This document shows positions 9,694 to 19,303 of a DNA stretch of 64,000 nucleotides, one piece after another. This stretch comes from Mariprofundus micogutta (GTDB lineage Bacteria > Pseudomonadota > Zetaproteobacteria > Mariprofundales > Mariprofundaceae): the NCBI RefSeq assembly GCF_001895085.1, contig NZ_BDFD01000004.1, positions 1-64,000 on the forward strand, given 5' to 3'. Numbering within the stretch: the stretch's first letter is position 1; every line of letters begins with the position of its first letter. The position numbers and the translations under genes are program-made. Below the pieces are notes generated by a model. The model did no database searches and was not told where the DNA came from. It worked only from the letters and a program-made list of their open reading frames with translations.

Positions 9694-10328
9694 TTCGATG
9701 CACCTGCTTTTTGATCTGTAAGGTCGATGCTGGTCCGACCTGTTTGAGTGACTTTAAACTTCGAGCTGATCAGCAAAGGCTGGTTTTTCCGCCACAGGTG
9801 TATTTCATATTGACCAGCAGGTATATCAGAGAAGCGGAACTCTTTTTTTCCTGTGCTTCTCTTGAACCAGGGTGTATCCATGACCAGCACTACGGCGTGC
9901 ATGTTCGGGTGTACGGCGCAGAATATTTTTACTTCTCCGGTTTTGTCGAAAAGGACACTTTTATGACCTCCGTAGGGGTAGAGGCCGAGATCAAATGTTT
10001 TGGCTTTCGAGAAAGAGAAGACATTGTGATAAACAACATCATCATTGGTCATATCCACCCGGCTACCGACCGGAATAACAGTCAATGCAGGCGAAAACAT
10101 TCTGCCTTTCTGGTGTAATACAACGGATTTTTTCTGAACTTTGACGACAAGCTGTTGTTGCAGCGCATGCAATGAAATAACAGCTTCATCATTGCCAGAG
10201 GGGAGTGTGCCGTATATTTCTCCGGCTATGGCGAATCCAGGTTGCAAAAGTGCAAACAGTAATATCAGGCCGATCCTGGCTAGATTCAAAATAAAACTCC
10301 CTGTTTTCCAACTAAAACAGAAGAGCAA
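9690..10328 (-). CDS. periplasmic cupredoxin-like copper protein (methylamine-utilisation-type)
   Basis: 212 residues with a hydrophobic N-terminal signal (about 12-36). A plastocyanin/amicyanin-like domain covers about residues 80-150, with candidate type 1 copper ligands His101, Cys137, His140 and Met143. The Cys-x2-His-x2-Met spacing is like that of amicyanin. A second beta-rich segment follows (about 160-200), so the protein is longer than simple cupredoxins. Proteins of this layout are often annotated as methylamine utilisation protein, but no mau genes are present here. First gene of the unit with the peroxidase (four-base overlap) and kinase. Start not certain: an internal start would shorten the signal peptide. 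Confidence 0.8.
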   Translation of the reverse strand: MLFCFSWKTGSFILNLARIGLILLFALLQPGFAIAGEIYGTLPSGNDEAVISLHALQQQLVVKVQKKSVVLHQKGRMFSPALTVIPVGSRVDMTNDDVVYHNVFSFSKAKTFDLGLYPYGGHKSVLFDKTGEVKIFCAVHPNMHAVVLVMDTPWFKRSTGKKEFRFSDIPAGQYEIHLWRKNQPLLISSKFKVTQTGRTSIDLTDQKAGASN

Positions 10329-10435
10329 GTTTAGTGCCGATATGCAGAAATATCAAAGGCACTACTCAGTTTGTGGATTTGAGTGCCGTCGAGAGGTTTG
10401 GAACCGGGGAGGGGATAGACCCATAGGCGATAGAT

Positions 10436-11098
10436 TTAGTGGCTGAATAATTTCAGCGTTTGATCAAGTGGTCCTTCGTTAATAGCAAATGGTGCTTCTG
10501 CCTGTACTTTCGGCTTGGCGTGGAATGCGATACCCAGACCTGCGGCATGTATCATCGGCAGGTCATTGGCACCATCACCAAGGGCTACGGTTTGGGAAAT
10601 GGGGATGCTGTGAATTTCAGCCTGCTCCAGCAGACAGTGGCGTTTGGTTTGCGCATCCACAATGGAGCCCAGTACTGATCCGGTCAGTTTGCCATTGTGG
10701 ATTTCCAGTGTATTGGAGCGGGTAAAGTCGAGTTTCAGACGCTCTTTGAACTTGTCAGTGAAATAGGTGAATCCGCCGGATACCAGCCCCACCTTCCAGC
10801 CATGATTCTGCACGGTAGTGATCAGATTTTCTGCACCATCTGTCAGTTTAATACGCTCCAGATAGACACGTTCAAGTACCGAAGCATCGAGTCCGGCCAG
10901 CAGTTGTACGCGCTCCGTTAGCGATTCCGAGAAATCGAGTTCGCCGCGCATGGCACGTTCTGTGATTTCGGAAATTTGCTGCTTGATACCGAGAAAATCA
11001 GCAATTTCATCAATGCATTCGCACTGGATGAGTGTGGAGTCCATATCCATAAATAGCAGGCCGGGTTGTTTGAGGGTCGGGCGGGTCATATCTGTCAT
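10436..11098 (-). CDS. serB: phosphoserine phosphatase SerB
   Basis: 220 residues, a haloacid-dehalogenase phosphatase completing serine synthesis from 3-phosphoserine. Seen: the catalytic DMDSTL motif (nucleophile and acid/base Asp) near residue 17 followed by CECIDEIADFLG; the VSGGFT motif II; and GDGANDLPM motif IV. It lacks the N-terminal ACT-like regulatory part of the 322-residue Escherichia coli enzyme, so it is the short form. Its ATG overlaps the stop of mfd (ATGA), so both are translated from one message. Confidence 0.95.
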   Translation of the reverse strand: MTDMTRPTLKQPGLLFMDMDSTLIQCECIDEIADFLGIKQQISEITERAMRGELDFSESLTERVQLLAGLDASVLERVYLERIKLTDGAENLITTVQNHGWKVGLVSGGFTYFTDKFKERLKLDFTRSNTLEIHNGKLTGSVLGSIVDAQTKRHCLLEQAEIHSIPISQTVALGDGANDLPMIHAAGLGIAFHAKPKVQAEAPFAINEGPLDQTLKLFSH

Positions 11099-14000
11099 GG
11101 TTGTGAATCCTTGAGTAAGTCATCAAGAAAGGCAATGCAGCTTTTAAGTCGCTGGCGGTGATCTTCCGTGTCGTGCAACAGAGTCAGGTTGCCGTCGGGG
11201 GTTAAGCGGAACCGGTGTGGCTCCTGTTGCACGCGTAAAATCATTTTACCCGGATCAATTTGTGATTCAGCTGTAAAGTTGATTTTCAAGCCCAGTGAGC
11301 CTGTTTTGACGGAAGCCAGCGCCAGTTCAGATGCACGCCAGCGAATACGTTGCTGTTCCAGACAGAACTTGGCTTCATCCGGCATACGGCCAAAGCGGTC
11401 GGTCATCTCTTCAAACAGCAGGGTAATCTGGGCATCATCGACGACTCTGGAAATTCGACGGTAGAGGTTCAGGCGTTCACCCGGTTGCGGCACATAATCC
11501 GGCGGCAGGATGGCATTCATTCCCAGATGTATATCGCTGTTCTGTTTCGGTTTAGCGCGTTCTCCACGCGCTTCCGAGACAGCCTCGCTGAGCATCTCCA
11601 TGTACAGGTCCAGCCCGATCTCTTCGATCTTACCACTCTGCTCAGCTCCGAGCAGATTGCCAGCTCCTCGAATCTCCATGTCCTGACGTGCAAGCAGGAA
11701 ACCGGCGCCAAGCTCTGTATGTTCGGCTATCGCTTGCAGGCGTTCACGTGCAACAGCAGTCATGGCGCGTGCATCCGGTGTAAACATATAGGCATAAGCC
11801 TGTCTGTGACTGCGACCCACGCGCCCCCGGATCTGGTGCAGCTGTGAGAGTCCCAACAGATCGGCACGCTCAACAATCAAGGTGTTGGCATTGGGTACAT
11901 CAAGACCCGATTCTATAATGGTGGTGCAGACAAGCACATGCAGGCGTCCTTCATAAAAGGCCAGCATCTGACGATCCAGCTCTGCCGGAGTCATCTGACC
12001 ATGTGCGATACCAATCTCTGCTTCAGGTACATCTTCACGAATACGCTCGGCGATACGGTTGATGCTCTGCACATGGTTGTGGAGATAATAAACCTGTCCG
12101 CCACGATAGAGTTCGCGACGAATGGCTTCAGCCGCAAGATGCGGATCAAAGCTTGAAACCATGGTACGTATCGCTTCGCGCTCTGCCGGCGGTGTGCTGA
12201 TGATCGACACGGAACGAAGGCCCGAGAGGGTTTGGTGCAGGGTGCGTGGAATCGGTGTGGCAGTCAGCGTTAGCAGATCAACGTTGGCATGTAAGGCTTT
12301 CAGCTTCTGTTTGTGCTTGACGCCGAAACGCTGCTCTTCATCAACGATGACCATACCTAGATTAGCAAACTCGAATTGATCCGAGAGCAGGCGATGCGTG
12401 CCGACTATTACCCTGATGTCACCACCGGCCAGCTCCCTGCAGATCTGATCGGTATCCTTTTTACCCTGCAATCTGGAGATCATGGCGACCTTCAGGCCTG
12501 AGCCTGCAAAACGCTCGGAGAAACTGGCAAAATGCTGATTGGCCAGCACAGTGGTAGGCGCAAGTATCGCAACCTGGCGACCGGATTCGGCAATAACAAA
12601 TGCGGCGCGCATGGCAACTTCAGTTTTACCGAAGCCCACATCGCCGCAGATCACACGATCCATCGGTTTATCATGGGCAAGATCGACCATGATGGCATCA
12701 ATGGCATCCGCCTGATCATCGGTCTCTTCAAATGGAAAACGGGCCACGAACTCTTCGTAGGAATCCTGTAGAGGGCCTTCTATTTTGCAGGCAGGACGGC
12801 GGGCTCCGGTACGTTCTGCTTCGACATCAATCAGTTCATGTGCCATGGCCAACAGATCACGTTTGACCCGTTCCCGTGTACGCTTCCATTTTTCCGATCC
12901 CAGCTTGTTCAGCTGAGGTGAATCATCTCCGCTATAACGGTGCAGGCGTGAGAGTTCTTCGACCGGCACGTAGACACATGCTTTATCTGCATATTCAATT
13001 TTAATAAAATCAGCGAATTGCTCCCCATCAGCATCATCGCTCATGGTTTCCAGGCCCTGATAGCGACCAACACCATGATCTTCGTGTACAACTGCGTCAC
13101 CGGCTTTCAGTTCTGCCAGACTGGTGAAGATATCGCTGCGCAATACCGTGGTACTGCGACTGCGTTTACGCGGCAGACGCTGGCCCAATAGTTCACGCCC
13201 TGTGAGTAACAAAAGTTTACGATCCGTGATGGCAAAACCGGTATCAAGGAATCCGATGCAGTTACTCAGCTGAGGCAAATCCTGTTGGCATGGATGGGCT
13301 TCGTTGATGTTATCAGACAGTGTTTGGCTTGCTTCGAGCATGCGTTCCTGCTGGCCAAGGCCATGCGCAACAAACGAAACACTCCAGCCGTCTGCCAGTT
13401 TTTTCTGAAGCAATTCACGCAGCTTATGCAGAGGCTGTTTTGAGTCTGAGAAGTCAGTGATCGAAGGGGCTGCCTCTATGGCAGACTGCGGGAGCAGGTT
13501 TGAGTTCACTGGCGTTTCAACTGCATATAGTTCCTGAGGACTGATGCTGGGCTCGGATGATGCCCTTACCATCTCAAACTGGGCGCGTACCTGTCCGGTG
13601 AATGTTTCTCTCTGCATCTCAATGTTTTCAACACTGTAAACATCTACTGAGTCGGGCAGATAATCACTAAGGCGGGCTGTCTGTTTATAAGCCAGCGGGA
13701 GCAATGCTTCAATGCCTGGGTGGGGTCTGCCTGCCTGTACTGCTGTGAGCATCGGATGTTTGCGCAACTGCGGGAAACGGGCTCGGAACGCTGCAATAAA
13801 CCTTTCCTGACCGGGTTTGTCGAGAATCACTTCACGTACCGGAACTGAAGTGAATGATTCCAGTTCCTCGGAAGAACGTTGGGTTTCAGGATCGAAACGC
13901 AATATGGATTCGATATCATCACCAAACATATCGATGCGTAGAGGCGAAACTTCTGTAGCAGGCCAGATGTCCAGCAGACCACCACGCGCAGCAAATTCAC

Positions 14001-14490
14001 CCTGAGCCAGTACTCTGTCGGCAGGCATCATGCCGGCCTCAGCCAGTCGCGATTTCAGATTACTGATATCAAACTGTTGTCCCTGCTTCAGTTGCCAGAC
14101 ATGCGTTGCGACCGATTCAGGTGGAGCAATACGTTGCAGCCATGCAGGCAGCGATGTGAGCAGTAGTCCTTTGGGGTTGGGAGTGGAAAGCAGTCGACCA
14201 AGGGTGGAGAAACGTTCGCCGACAATGGAATGGTGAGGTGAAACCCGGTCATAAGGCAATACTTCCCAGGCAGGGAAACGCCACAGCAGTTCAGGGCTGT
14301 CCTGCAGAAAAAAAGAGATCTCTTCAGCCAGTTGACGGTAGCTGCGCAGATCAGGGCAGATCCATACAGATATCCGGTTTGAGCGTGCCAGTTCGGCCAG
14401 CTTCCAGGCAAGGCCTGTTAGTTGATCAGAAGTGATTTGGGAATTACTTGTTTGCTCTGTGTTGACTGTGCTGTTCATGGGGTGGCGCAT
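11095..14490 (-). CDS. mfd: transcription-repair coupling factor Mfd
   Basis: 1131 residues, close to the family length of about 1150. Mfd is an ATP-driven translocase that removes stalled RNA polymerase at DNA lesions and recruits UvrA. Seen: an N-terminal UvrB-homology region; the RNA polymerase interaction domain with GDAVVHEDHGVGRYQG; helicase motifs with GDVGFGKTEVAMRAAF (Walker A) and DEEQRFG (Walker B); LTLTATPIPRTL; and a C-terminal TRCF domain. The start may be ATG 14490 or 14478; neither has a strong ribosome binding site. Cotranscribed with serB, which overlaps it by four bases. Confidence 0.97.
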   Translation of the reverse strand: MRHPMNSTVNTEQTSNSQITSDQLTGLAWKLAELARSNRISVWICPDLRSYRQLAEEISFFLQDSPELLWRFPAWEVLPYDRVSPHHSIVGERFSTLGRLLSTPNPKGLLLTSLPAWLQRIAPPESVATHVWQLKQGQQFDISNLKSRLAEAGMMPADRVLAQGEFAARGGLLDIWPATEVSPLRIDMFGDDIESILRFDPETQRSSEELESFTSVPVREVILDKPGQERFIAAFRARFPQLRKHPMLTAVQAGRPHPGIEALLPLAYKQTARLSDYLPDSVDVYSVENIEMQRETFTGQVRAQFEMVRASSEPSISPQELYAVETPVNSNLLPQSAIEAAPSITDFSDSKQPLHKLRELLQKKLADGWSVSFVAHGLGQQERMLEASQTLSDNINEAHPCQQDLPQLSNCIGFLDTGFAITDRKLLLLTGRELLGQRLPRKRSRSTTVLRSDIFTSLAELKAGDAVVHEDHGVGRYQGLETMSDDADGEQFADFIKIEYADKACVYVPVEELSRLHRYSGDDSPQLNKLGSEKWKRTRERVKRDLLAMAHELIDVEAERTGARRPACKIEGPLQDSYEEFVARFPFEETDDQADAIDAIMVDLAHDKPMDRVICGDVGFGKTEVAMRAAFVIAESGRQVAILAPTTVLANQHFASFSERFAGSGLKVAMISRLQGKKDTDQICRELAGGDIRVIVGTHRLLSDQFEFANLGMVIVDEEQRFGVKHKQKLKALHANVDLLTLTATPIPRTLHQTLSGLRSVSIISTPPAEREAIRTMVSSFDPHLAAEAIRRELYRGGQVYYLHNHVQSINRIAERIREDVPEAEIGIAHGQMTPAELDRQMLAFYEGRLHVLVCTTIIESGLDVPNANTLIVERADLLGLSQLHQIRGRVGRSHRQAYAYMFTPDARAMTAVARERLQAIAEHTELGAGFLLARQDMEIRGAGNLLGAEQSGKIEEIGLDLYMEMLSEAVSEARGERAKPKQNSDIHLGMNAILPPDYVPQPGERLNLYRRISRVVDDAQITLLFEEMTDRFGRMPDEAKFCLEQQRIRWRASELALASVKTGSLGLKINFTAESQIDPGKMILRVQQEPHRFRLTPDGNLTLLHDTEDHRQRLKSCIAFLDDLLKDSQP

Positions 14491-14530
14491 GCTGCCGCAA
14501 AGGCAAACTGGCAGCCATAACTTTGCATGT

Positions 14531-15172
14531 TCAGGCTAAATGATTCTCTTTACGCTGCTGAATCAATGCAGCAATTTCTCTGGCAGCTTCCATTATTTCA
14601 TTGATGCCTGCAGTCGTTTCCTCAGAGTGATTATTCATCAGCATCACTTCACCACCCATCAAAATACCGGTCAGTACATTGTTTAGATCATGGGCGAGTG
14701 TCTGACAGAATTCAGCGCGGCCTGTTTCAGCCCGCTGCAGTTTCAGCTGGCACTCGGTAAGTTGTCTCTGAAGCAGTAATACTTGCTGGTGCTGCTTAGC
14801 AATAGTCAGGATATTGCTGATGCGAAATTTAAATAGCCCGGTATCCAGGGGGGTGAGCAGAAAGTCATCTGCTCCGGATTCGAGGAAGTCTGCAACAATC
14901 ATCTGTTGTTCTGAGTCGGAAATCATCATGATGAATGTGTCTGTGGTAGAGCTGTTTTTTCGCACTGCAGTGATAACATCCATGCTGTTGCTGCCAGGCA
15001 TCATGGCATCGATCAATATGAGCTCAGGAGTGTGTTGCTCAAGCAGAATTAAAGTATCAGCGCAGTTTGAGGCAATCAGGGTATCGCAATCCAGCGACTG
15101 AATCTGATGCTTTAGCATCTTGCAGGTAAATTTTTCATCACCGACGATTAAAATCAATGGTGTCCTGCTCAT
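14531..15172 (-). CDS. degenerate receiver domain fused to an orphan DHp helix pair
   Basis: 213 residues. Residues 5-120 are a response-regulator receiver with the phosphoacceptor Asp55 (LILIDAMMPG) and Ser86. The first acidic pocket residue is Gly (VGDE for the usual VDDE), and the conserved Lys is Thr107 (LLTPLD). Residues 125-150 form a coiled coil, and 150-205 a HisKA-like helix pair with the H-box TLAHDLNNVL (His161). There is no HATPase domain before the stop. GGGAG seven bases before the ATG supports the start. Inferred: a phosphorelay intermediate or scaffold rather than a kinase. It is a second ATPase-less DHp protein in this window, after the one at 83-1420. Confidence 0.8.
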   Translation of the reverse strand: MSRTPLILIVGDEKFTCKMLKHQIQSLDCDTLIASNCADTLILLEQHTPELILIDAMMPGSNSMDVITAVRKNSSTTDTFIMMISDSEQQMIVADFLESGADDFLLTPLDTGLFKFRISNILTIAKQHQQVLLLQRQLTECQLKLQRAETGRAEFCQTLAHDLNNVLTGILMGGEVMLMNNHSEETTAGINEIMEAAREIAALIQQRKENHLA

Positions 15173-15329
15173 TGCTGTACTCCCTGCTTGTTCTTTGTGA
15201 AACGTATGTTGGCAACCCTGTTTTGTATAGAAGCTGAGGTTTTGACTGTGTTAATAAGTCATCATTTCAAGCCTATCAGCTGTGGTGTAGTGTTGCCCTG
15301 ATTACTCATCTCACCATAAGGGGGGCAAA

Positions 15330-16691
15330 GTGCAGAATCATGATGACAAGCAGTTGCAGCTGAGCAGTAAAGAAGCCCTTCACCTTGCTAAATGGGATGA
15401 GGTTCGCCTTGAAGAGCTTCTGGCATCCATGCATGGCTCGGAACTGGGTGAGTTGCTACTGGCCTGCCATAAAGACAGCGAGCGCCAGACTCTGATCAAC
15501 CATATTCCCGATGAATTGCTTGGTGATGCCCTGCTGGAGTTGCCGGAAGGCATGCAGGAAGACCTGCTGGCAGAATTCAGGGCCGATGAAGTTGAGGATA
15601 TGGTTGAACATCTCGATTCCGATGATGCGGCCGATATTCTGCAGGCTGTTGATAAGGAAATTGCTGATGAGGTAATGGATCGGCTGGAGCCATCAGAACG
15701 CCGCGAACTTGAACCGTTGATGGGGCATGATGAGGAGTCTGCCGGTGGTCTGATGCAGGCCGAGCTGTTCAAGGTGCGGGATGACTGGCCTGTTGAAAAA
15801 GTGCTGCAGGTATTGCGTCGTTTCGGCAAAGAGATTGAGAATCTGAACTACGTATATGTGGTGGATGATGATGACCTTCTCGTTGGCGTGTTATCTCTCC
15901 ATGCCTTGTTGTTTTCCGAGCCGGAAGTCATTGTGCATGATCTGGCCCAATCGGATTTTCCGCGTGCTCTTGCCGGGCAGGATCAGGAAGAAGTGGCTCG
16001 AATCTTCGATAAATATGATGTGCTTGCCCTGCCTGTTGTGGATGAACGCGGTGAGTTGGTTGGACGTATTACCGCTGATGACGTGATTGATGTTATTCAG
16101 GAAGAGGCTACCGAGGATATGTATCGACTGGCAGCTCTCTCTGATGAAGATGATCTTGCCGAGGCTGTCGGCGTTACCGCACGCAGGCGTGGCATATGGC
16201 TGGCAGTGAATCTTATGACCGCCATAGCCGCATCCATTGTAATCTCCCAGTTTGAGGCAACCATTGCCCAGGTCGTGGCACTGGCAGTACTGATGCCGAT
16301 TGTCGCAAGCATGGGCGGTATTGCCGGTACCCAGACGCTGACAGTGATTGTACGTGGTATTGCACTTGGACGTGTGACCTTTTCCAATGCCCGCCGTACG
16401 CTTATCAAAGAGGTGTCCGTGGGTATGGTTTCGGGTGTCACCTTTGCACTGGTTATCGGTACGATTGCATCATTGTGGTTCCCTGAACTGGGGATCAGGC
16501 TGGGCTGGATTATTGCTGCAGCCATGTTAATCAACCTGTTTGCGGCTGCACTGGCAGGGGCCATGATTCCATTGACATTGCAGCGGCTTAAGATCGATCC
16601 GGCGCTTGCATCAGGTACGATACTTACCACAGTCACCGATGTGGTCGGTTTTTTCAGTTTCCTGGGCCTTGCGACAATGTTCCTGATCTGA
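15330..16691 (+). CDS. mgtE: magnesium transporter MgtE
   Basis: 453 residues starting at GTG 15330, supported by AAGGGGGG four bases upstream. Seen: an acidic helical MgtE N domain (about 20-130), two CBS domains (about 135-265) that gate the channel in response to Mg2+, a connecting helix, and five transmembrane helices in the last 180 residues, including the conserved MPIVASMGGIAGTQTL segment that lines the pore. Inner membrane Mg2+ uptake channel. No magnesium riboswitch was recognised in the 157 bases upstream. A hairpin follows the stop codon. Confidence 0.95.
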   Translation: MQNHDDKQLQLSSKEALHLAKWDEVRLEELLASMHGSELGELLLACHKDSERQTLINHIPDELLGDALLELPEGMQEDLLAEFRADEVEDMVEHLDSDDAADILQAVDKEIADEVMDRLEPSERRELEPLMGHDEESAGGLMQAELFKVRDDWPVEKVLQVLRRFGKEIENLNYVYVVDDDDLLVGVLSLHALLFSEPEVIVHDLAQSDFPRALAGQDQEEVARIFDKYDVLALPVVDERGELVGRITADDVIDVIQEEATEDMYRLAALSDEDDLAEAVGVTARRRGIWLAVNLMTAIAASIVISQFEATIAQVVALAVLMPIVASMGGIAGTQTLTVIVRGIALGRVTFSNARRTLIKEVSVGMVSGVTFALVIGTIASLWFPELGIRLGWIIAAAMLINLFAAALAGAMIPLTLQRLKIDPALASGTILTTVTDVVGFFSFLGLATMFLI

Positions 16692-16724
16692 CACGCCTGA
16701 ATGGCGTTGCCATTGTATGGCGTG
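16692..16724 (+). terminator. hairpin after mgtE, possible terminator
   Basis: CACGCC (16692-16697) pairs with GGCGTG (16719-16724) around an inner ATGGC-gtt-GCCAT hairpin. There is no immediate U-tract; TTTTATTT comes only about 25 bases later, so termination is uncertain. Confidence 0.4.
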
Positions 16725-16740
16725 GCGCTAGGCTCCCTGA

Positions 16741-17712
<972 letters not shown>

Positions 17713-17739
17713 AGCAACTCTGAACGATTTCACACCGTT

Positions 17740-18321
17740 ATGGCTGAAGAGAATACTATTCTACCTGTAGCAGTATTGCTGGATCGTGATGGTGTGATCA
17801 ATTTTGATTCGCCGGATTATATTCTTGCTGCAGATCAGTGGCAGCCGATTCCTGGTTCGTTAGAGGCGATTGCGCGATTGCATACGGCGGGAATCAAAGT
17901 GACCATAGTCAGTAATCAGTCCGGCCTTGGTCGAGGCATGATGGATCAGCAGGCTTTCAACGAAATTCATGGGAAAATGATGCTGGCTATAGAACAAGCT
18001 GGCGGTTTCATCTCGCATGTCAGTTATTGCCCGCACGGGCCTGATGATAATTGTCTCTGTCGCAAACCAAAGCCGGGTATGGTGCTTGAGACTCTGGATG
18101 CACTTGGTTTGCTTGCAAGGGCCGGGCAGGTTTTATTTATCGGAGACTCCGTTCGCGATGTGGCGGCGGCTCATGCCGCAAGTGTGCCTGCTATGCTGGT
18201 GCAGAGTGGTTATGGCGATGCAGAGACTATTCTTCAGAAAGCGCAACTTATACAGCCGGACATCCGGTACAGCGCTAATCTGGAAGAAGCCGTAAATCTG
18301 ATTTTGGGAGAACAAGCCTGA
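17740..18321 (+). CDS. gmhB: D-glycero-beta-D-manno-heptose 1,7-bisphosphate 7-phosphatase
   Basis: 193 residues of the GmhB branch of the HAD superfamily. Seen: catalytic LLDRDGVIN with both aspartates, the VSNQSG motif, the zinc-binding loop (CPHGPDDNCLCRKPKPG, with Cys-His-Cys-Cys ligands) and FIGDSVRD. It makes heptose 1-phosphate for the lipopolysaccharide inner core, so the cell should have a heptose-containing core. The last base of its stop codon is shared with the ATG of plsC (18321), showing translational coupling with an acyltransferase gene. Confidence 0.92.
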   Translation: MAEENTILPVAVLLDRDGVINFDSPDYILAADQWQPIPGSLEAIARLHTAGIKVTIVSNQSGLGRGMMDQQAFNEIHGKMMLAIEQAGGFISHVSYCPHGPDDNCLCRKPKPGMVLETLDALGLLARAGQVLFIGDSVRDVAAAHAASVPAMLVQSGYGDAETILQKAQLIQPDIRYSANLEEAVNLILGEQA

Positions 18322-19037
18322 TGTTGGTTATCCGATCGGCCTTGTTTAATGCCAGTTTTATGATTCTGACACCATTGTTTTCACTGATGGTTATCCTGTT
18401 TCGCCCTTTTGGTTTTTCGGCTTCCTGGTTCTGGGCTAAAACCTGGTCCCGGACTATTTTCCTGTTGCTCAGAGTGCTGTGTGGTATTCGCATTGTTATC
18501 GAGGGAAAAGAGCATATGCCCGATCACGCTTGTGTGGTGGTGGCCAAGCATCAGTCGGCGGCAGAAACGGTAGCCATGCCGATTCTGGTGCCTCCCTATA
18601 CCTGGATACTCAAGCGGGAGTTGTTCAATGTACCATTCTTTGGCTGGGCGCTGGCATTGATGGGTACGATCGGCATTCGCCGCGGCTCTCCGCGTGAGGC
18701 GATCAAACAGGTGATCAGCGATGGTACAGCCATGCTTACCAAGAAACGCTGGGTGGTAATATTTCCGGAAGGTACACGCTCTGCCGTTGGCACCACAGGC
18801 AACTACCAGCCCGGAGGTATCATTCTGGCGCAAAAGGCAAAGTCAGGAATCCTGCCCATGGCGCATAATGCCGGAGCCCTGTGGCCGAAACGCGGTTTTA
18901 TTAAAAAGCCGGGCACAATCACATTTCGTTTCCTCCCCTATATTCCGGCGGATCAGGTGACAGCGATTAAGCGCAACGATCTGCTTGAACAGCTCAAAAC
19001 CGATATTGAAGCTGCAACACGTGAATTGGGCGGTTAA
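18321..19037 (+). CDS. plsC: 1-acyl-sn-glycerol-3-phosphate acyltransferase (PlsC family)
   Basis: 238 residues with one or two N-terminal hydrophobic segments and the acyltransferase fold. Block I reads KHQSAAET, so the catalytic H-x4-D motif appears as H-x4-E, a variant I recall from other proteobacterial PlsC-like proteins. Block III FPEGTRS is intact. It should acylate lysophosphatidic acid to phosphatidic acid at the inner membrane, though related proteins act on other lysolipids. Coupled to gmhB, which suggests an envelope biogenesis link. Confidence 0.88.
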   Translation: MLVIRSALFNASFMILTPLFSLMVILFRPFGFSASWFWAKTWSRTIFLLLRVLCGIRIVIEGKEHMPDHACVVVAKHQSAAETVAMPILVPPYTWILKRELFNVPFFGWALALMGTIGIRRGSPREAIKQVISDGTAMLTKKRWVVIFPEGTRSAVGTTGNYQPGGIILAQKAKSGILPMAHNAGALWPKRGFIKKPGTITFRFLPYIPADQVTAIKRNDLLEQLKTDIEAATRELGG

Positions 19038-19108
19038 TTCTTAGCTTCATCGCGGAAGTCCGGTAGCCCCCTGATGGAAGATGTTTGTGATCAATTACCG
19101 GTAGTTAT

Positions 19109-19151
19109 CAAGTGTATGAATACACTTGTCCTTTCTTGCTGCCCAAGAAAG
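19109..19151. repeat. two adjacent perfect hairpins downstream of plsC
   Basis: CAAGTGTA-tgaa-TACACTTG (19109-19128) and CTTTCTTG-ctgcc-CAAGAAAG (19131-19151) are perfect 8-bp stems separated by two bases, in the gene-free stretch 19038-19303. Neither is followed by a U-tract on the plus strand. The following bases to about 19230 have no credible ORF and look like an interspersed intergenic repeat. Confidence 0.6.
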
Positions 19152-19264
19152 AACGAAAGAAGGGCTCCCCGAAACCAGCCTGCCCTTCGGGTTCCCTGTC
19201 CTGCCAGCGGGGGATCAACAAGCGGAACTTCATTTGACAGACTGGTCTAATGTCCGGAGATTGT

Positions 19265-19296
19265 CGGTGATATCCCCCTTATAACTGATATCACCG
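19265..19296 (-). terminator. hairpin after the DUF4389 gene, possible terminator
   Basis: CGGTGATATC (19265-19274) pairs perfectly with GATATCACCG (19287-19296) eight bases beyond the stop of the minus-strand gene. There is no U-tract on the minus side, so it may be a factor-dependent terminator or a message-stabilising hairpin. Confidence 0.4.
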
Positions 19297-19303
19297 GTCT
19301 GAT

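Noticed and set aside
9690-10328. A methylamine-utilisation cluster
   Set aside because: Only a cupredoxin and a MauG-like peroxidase are present; the mau dehydrogenase subunit genes are absent, so the label would mislead.
15173-15329. Magnesium riboswitch upstream of mgtE
   Set aside because: The leader is short and I could not recognise the conserved M-box elements.
15380-15829. 149-codon ORF antisense to mgtE
   Set aside because: Ser/Arg-rich low-complexity product typical of reading an acidic coding sequence backwards; mgtE is certain.
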